DNA of 64,000 nucleotides from Tritrichomonas foetus (taxonomy: Eukaryota; Parabasalia; Tritrichomonadida; Tritrichomonadidae). Both the position numbers and the translations under genes were made by a program. Where the stretch lies: NCBI GenBank assembly GCA_001839685.1, contig MLAK01000871.1:1-64000 (forward strand). Direction: 5' to 3'. Below the pieces are notes generated by a model, which worked only from the letters and a program-made list of their open reading frames with translations, was not told the origin of the DNA and searched no databases. Positions 60,798 to 64,000 of this stretch are shown piece by piece; the first letter of the stretch is position 1; each line of letters opens with the position of its first letter.

Positions 60798-63700
60798 ATG
60801 GAAAATCTTCTCCTTGATGAAAACTACAAATTCCTCTATGAAACATTATATGATCATACTCAGCCCCAGCCAACACAAATTGTCACTATGATGACTCGAT
60901 TTCGCAAAAACTTGTCATTTTCATGGATTTCTAAAATAGTCGTGACCAAAGAAAAAAAAGCAGATCCTGCTCACGTCATCGCCAGCATCATTCGAACGAT
61001 TCTTCAATATACTGTTCATTCAGATGCCACCGTGCGTGTCACAGCTTATAGTACTCTCGGTGGTCTTCTCATTTCTATTACTCCCTTTTCGGCAATTTCT
61101 TTTCCAGGCGCCTTTGGAGAAGCAATCAAAGATCTCGAAATAACACCTAAACTATCAATTGCGATTATCAACATGTTTATGTATTTAACAAGATTTACTT
61201 CACCAGTTTTCCTTGAGAAATACATAATTGATGTTCCTGTCAGTTTCCACTTTGGTGTTGATGTTTCCGAGTTTATTCAATTCATTCCACAAACAATAAA
61301 ATTAATGAAAGATTTACCACTTGAACTCCTCAGAAATATTTTGAGATCATTAATTTGCAGCTGTGGAAGAAAACCAAATGCAGCATTTACATCAACAATC
61401 ATTTCTTTAGTTGAATTAAATTTCCAACCACAAATGGACGTTCTTATGAATTACATTCAGGCCAATGATTTAGATAGTGCAGCAGTATGGCTTGGTCCAG
61501 CCTTATTAAAAGACCGAGAAGTATACAATCGATTATCACCAGAAAATCGAAAATTGTTTTTTGATTATGCTTTGAAAGAATTTAATCGTAAACCATTGAA
61601 CTTATGTCAATTTGAACATGCTTGTAAAACATGTGCATTATTCTTTAGATACACCAAAGGTACTCCAGCTTATGAGGTCATTAAAAATTCTGTCATGAGT
61701 GCATTACGAAATGATTATCCACCTGTTTATAAAGTTCGAATGCTTTTCTTACCAACACCACTTGAAGAACTCACAGATAATCCTAATGATGGTGATTCCT
61801 TACGTAGTGCTCGACTTAATGCTTTGGCTACACATTTTGAAGATAATTTGGAAACTGCTGATCCTGATAAAATTGCGGAAATGTTTGTTTCTTATCAAAA
61901 TAGCGATAATGATCTTTATTGTACATTTGTTGATTCATTTAGTCGTTGTATAGCTGAAATGATTCGTCACTGCAAAGGCGAAACACATTTGAAATTATTG
62001 GAATTCATATTAAAGAAAAAGAATAAAAATTGGGTTCATGATGAAGCAGTTGCTCATCTAATTGATTCAATTGAAACTACACCATGTGTAAAAGTCTTTC
62101 CTCAATTCATTGATTTGGCGCTTGATCGATTACTTGATTTTGAATTGTCATCGAATGATAGATTAGTTGAAACTTCACTTGAATCAATCAAAAAATTCGC
62201 ATCTTATGATATCCTGGATAATTTAATCAATAGAATTATTCGAAGTGATTGGCATGATGAAGCAGTTGTTGCAAGACGATTTTTACTTTTAAACGAGCTT
62301 GCACTTCTTTTCAAAACTAAATTATTTTCAATGTTTATTCGAATTGGTTATGAAAGTCTCTTTCTTTTTGAAAATATCACAACTTTATCACATATTTTTG
62401 CATTCTTATCAAATATTGAGATTAGAAATGTTCCACAAGAAATTATTACATTTTCTTTAAGATTTATTGTAACTCACTATGAAATATATACACGTAAAGA
62501 ATTAGATAAAATTGGATTTAATATTCCTGTACCCGATAAATATTTCCTTGATACCCTTGATACTGATATTGTTACTAATCCAACAATTAATCACCAAGAT
62601 GCACTTATGCATATGAAAAATTGTTATTCATTTTTATTATCACATAAACCGACAGAAAAGAATGATATTCGTTCACTTTTTACTATCTCCATGCATTTGG
62701 TTCCAATTTTTGATTCCTTTGCTTTAAGTGGAGCTGCTTCTCTTGCTGATGATAATCGAGAATATGAAAAAATGATGTTTATGCTTGCAACAGAAACATT
62801 TAAAACTACCTCTAATGATGAAGTTGCTGCTGAGTGTTGTAAATATTTCGTTAAATCGAATCAAAAACTTCCTGATATTGTTATGAGATCAGTAGCTAAT
62901 TATTTATGTGATGAAGGAACAAAGAATCCCGATCTTCTTTTCTTATGTTATATTTTAACTGATCAATCTGATCATGATTTAGCAATGGAACACTTACCAA
63001 TTCTTAAACAAAGGCTTCCACCAAAAGAAGCAACTATATTGTTATTTAAATTAACAAATGTTGTGAGTAGATTAGCTATTAATCAATTTCCTGATAAATA
63101 TTCAATTGCTTTACTTGAATATGCCCTTAGTTTGGGTGGCGAATATCAACAAAAAGTTCAAAATTACATAGAAACTGTATCATTTACTGAATGGCCGCTC
63201 GACGATGAAGAAATGAACGCTTGTATTTTGAAATTTATTAAAGAATACATAAAAGTTAAAATTAATATTGAAAATATGAGCGAATTAGATGAAATTCATC
63301 TTCGATTTGTCATTTCTCATATTGAACTATTTGATGAAAAGCCAATTCTTCAATATATTCAAGACAATCGCGATGTTTTTGCTAAAATTGACATTTCGCA
63401 TACAGTTTTACAACCTGAACCAATTTTCTTATTACCATTAAACGAAACTCATACATTAAAAATTGCATCAGTAGCCCCATTAATGGATGAAGGTATTTTT
63501 GTAAATAGTCCAAGTTTAGTAAAAAGCTATTTTACATTTTCTAAACAGAAAATATCAGAAACTTTGTTCGAAACTTATGTAGAGAACTTCAAACAAACTA
63601 AAAATGAAGAAGCTCTTGCAATTCTTCTTGAATATGCTTTAAGAGTGAATTTAAATGTTAAATCTTTTGATAATGATATTTTCTTCATGGATTCAACCTT

Positions 63701-64000
63701 TCAATTAACACTTCGACATTTAGCAAAATTACATGTTCCAATTCAATCACTTGATTCACAAATAATAGAAAGGATTGAAAATAAACTTGGTAAAAAAATC
63801 ATACCTGAATTAATTTTGGTTGAAAATGATTTAACTATACAATCAATAATTCGAATTGATCCGAATTATTTCATAGATTATGTCTTGAATCAAGAAATTT
63901 ACAAGGCTCATGATTTCATTCCGTTATTCCATTTATTAAATAATATTCCATTTGATTCACAAAAATTAATCGCATTATCTAACAAATATACACCACAGTA
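60798..64000 (+). CDS. giant alpha-helical repeat (HEAT-like) protein, 5' part
   Basis: Open from the ATG at 60798 to the window edge, at least 1067 codons; the 3' end is outside. The frame opens just after a TAG at 60771 and this is the first ATG. TCAAAAATG puts an initiator against the start codon. The protein is helical throughout with pairs of amphipathic helices (e.g. VIASIIRTILQYTVHSDATV, FPQFIDLALDRLLDFELSSN, ALLEYALSLGGEYQQKVQNY), typical of HEAT-like solenoids that act as scaffolds. No kinase or other domain is reached. No specific family recognised. Codon use shifts from GC-richer in the first 150 codons to AT-rich afterwards. Confidence 0.85.
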   Translation, partial: MENLLLDENYKFLYETLYDHTQPQPTQIVTMMTRFRKNLSFSWISKIVVTKEKKADPAHVIASIIRTILQYTVHSDATVRVTAYSTLGGLLISITPFSAISFPGAFGEAIKDLEITPKLSIAIINMFMYLTRFTSPVFLEKYIIDVPVSFHFGVDVSEFIQFIPQTIKLMKDLPLELLRNILRSLICSCGRKPNAAFTSTIISLVELNFQPQMDVLMNYIQANDLDSAAVWLGPALLKDREVYNRLSPENRKLFFDYALKEFNRKPLNLCQFEHACKTCALFFRYTKGTPAYEVIKNSVMSALRNDYPPVYKVRMLFLPTPLEELTDNPNDGDSLRSARLNALATHFEDNLETADPDKIAEMFVSYQNSDNDLYCTFVDSFSRCIAEMIRHCKGETHLKLLEFILKKKNKNWVHDEAVAHLIDSIETTPCVKVFPQFIDLALDRLLDFELSSNDRLVETSLESIKKFASYDILDNLINRIIRSDWHDEAVVARRFLLLNELALLFKTKLFSMFIRIGYESLFLFENITTLSHIFAFLSNIEIRNVPQEIITFSLRFIVTHYEIYTRKELDKIGFNIPVPDKYFLDTLDTDIVTNPTINHQDALMHMKNCYSFLLSHKPTEKNDIRSLFTISMHLVPIFDSFALSGAASLADDNREYEKMMFMLATETFKTTSNDEVAAECCKYFVKSNQKLPDIVMRSVANYLCDEGTKNPDLLFLCYILTDQSDHDLAMEHLPILKQRLPPKEATILLFKLTNVVSRLAINQFPDKYSIALLEYALSLGGEYQQKVQNYIETVSFTEWPLDDEEMNACILKFIKEYIKVKINIENMSELDEIHLRFVISHIELFDEKPILQYIQDNRDVFAKIDISHTVLQPEPIFLLPLNETHTLKIASVAPLMDEGIFVNSPSLVKSYFTFSKQKISETLFETYVENFKQTKNEEALAILLEYALRVNLNVKSFDNDIFFMDSTFQLTLRHLAKLHVPIQSLDSQIIERIENKLGKKIIPELILVENDLTIQSIIRIDPNYFIDYVLNQEIYKAHDFIPLFHLLNNIPFDSQKLIALSNKYTPQ

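Noticed and set aside
1..64000. CRISPR arrays, bacterial operons, riboswitches
   Set aside because: No direct-repeat/spacer arrays or bacterial signals; the window is eukaryotic nuclear DNA.

Overview
The window is nuclear DNA of a parabasalid protist, most likely a trichomonad such as Tritrichomonas. The evidence is AT-rich DNA with mostly intronless, closely packed genes on both strands; a single intron with the trichomonad signals GTATGT...ACTAACACACAG; TCA-type initiator (Inr) elements a few bases to about 35 bases before many ATGs; an initiator-binding-domain protein; and protein families typical of trichomonads (ankyrin and Sel1 expansions, kinase-ARM fusions, Myb, Rab). Two runs of N (27538-27933 and 41337-41840) are assembly gaps.

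Layout. 1-8.4 kb: kinesin-9-like protein, three-repeat Myb, Rab5-type GTPase, a small secreted protein of unknown role and an ankyrin protein. 8.4-19.6 kb: a graveyard of mobile DNA, nearly all on the minus strand. It holds a pogo-like DDE transposase pseudogene, decayed coiled-coil and unknown ORFs, a 33-bp inverted repeat, and two tandem copies of a zinc-finger/reverse-transcriptase element abutting a tRNA-Arg(ACG) gene. 20.8-26 kb: CK2 beta, a coiled-coil protein, a ROPN1L/RSP11-like protein and a PLAC8 protein. 27.2-42.1 kb: a hydrophobic repeat protein, an acidic/Gln-rich protein, ribosomal protein eL42, a TKL kinase with an ARM-like tail, a NOC3-like protein and a non-RD kinase, bracketed by two copies of a terminal-inverted-repeat element with 8-bp target duplications. 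42.1-64 kb: a kinase-Sel1 protein lacking an ATG, PITP, a DHYC palmitoyltransferase split by the intron, SR-beta, a coiled-coil protein, an LSm protein, a DEDDy exonuclease, an initiator-binding-domain protein, a small D-box protein, a tubby-like protein, an IFRD-like protein, a PTB-like RNA-binding protein and the first 1067 codons of a giant helical-repeat protein that runs off the right edge.

The host genes are mostly housekeeping: ribosome assembly (eL42, NOC3), RNA processing (LSm, PTB), membrane traffic and lipids (Rab, SR-beta, PITP, palmitoyltransferase), flagellar apparatus (kinesin-9, ROPN1L-like) and signalling (three kinases, CK2 beta). There are no operons; each gene appears to have its own Inr. 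The most interesting accessory observations are the tRNA-3'-end-associated zinc-finger retroelement and the TIR element pair with exact 8-bp target duplications.
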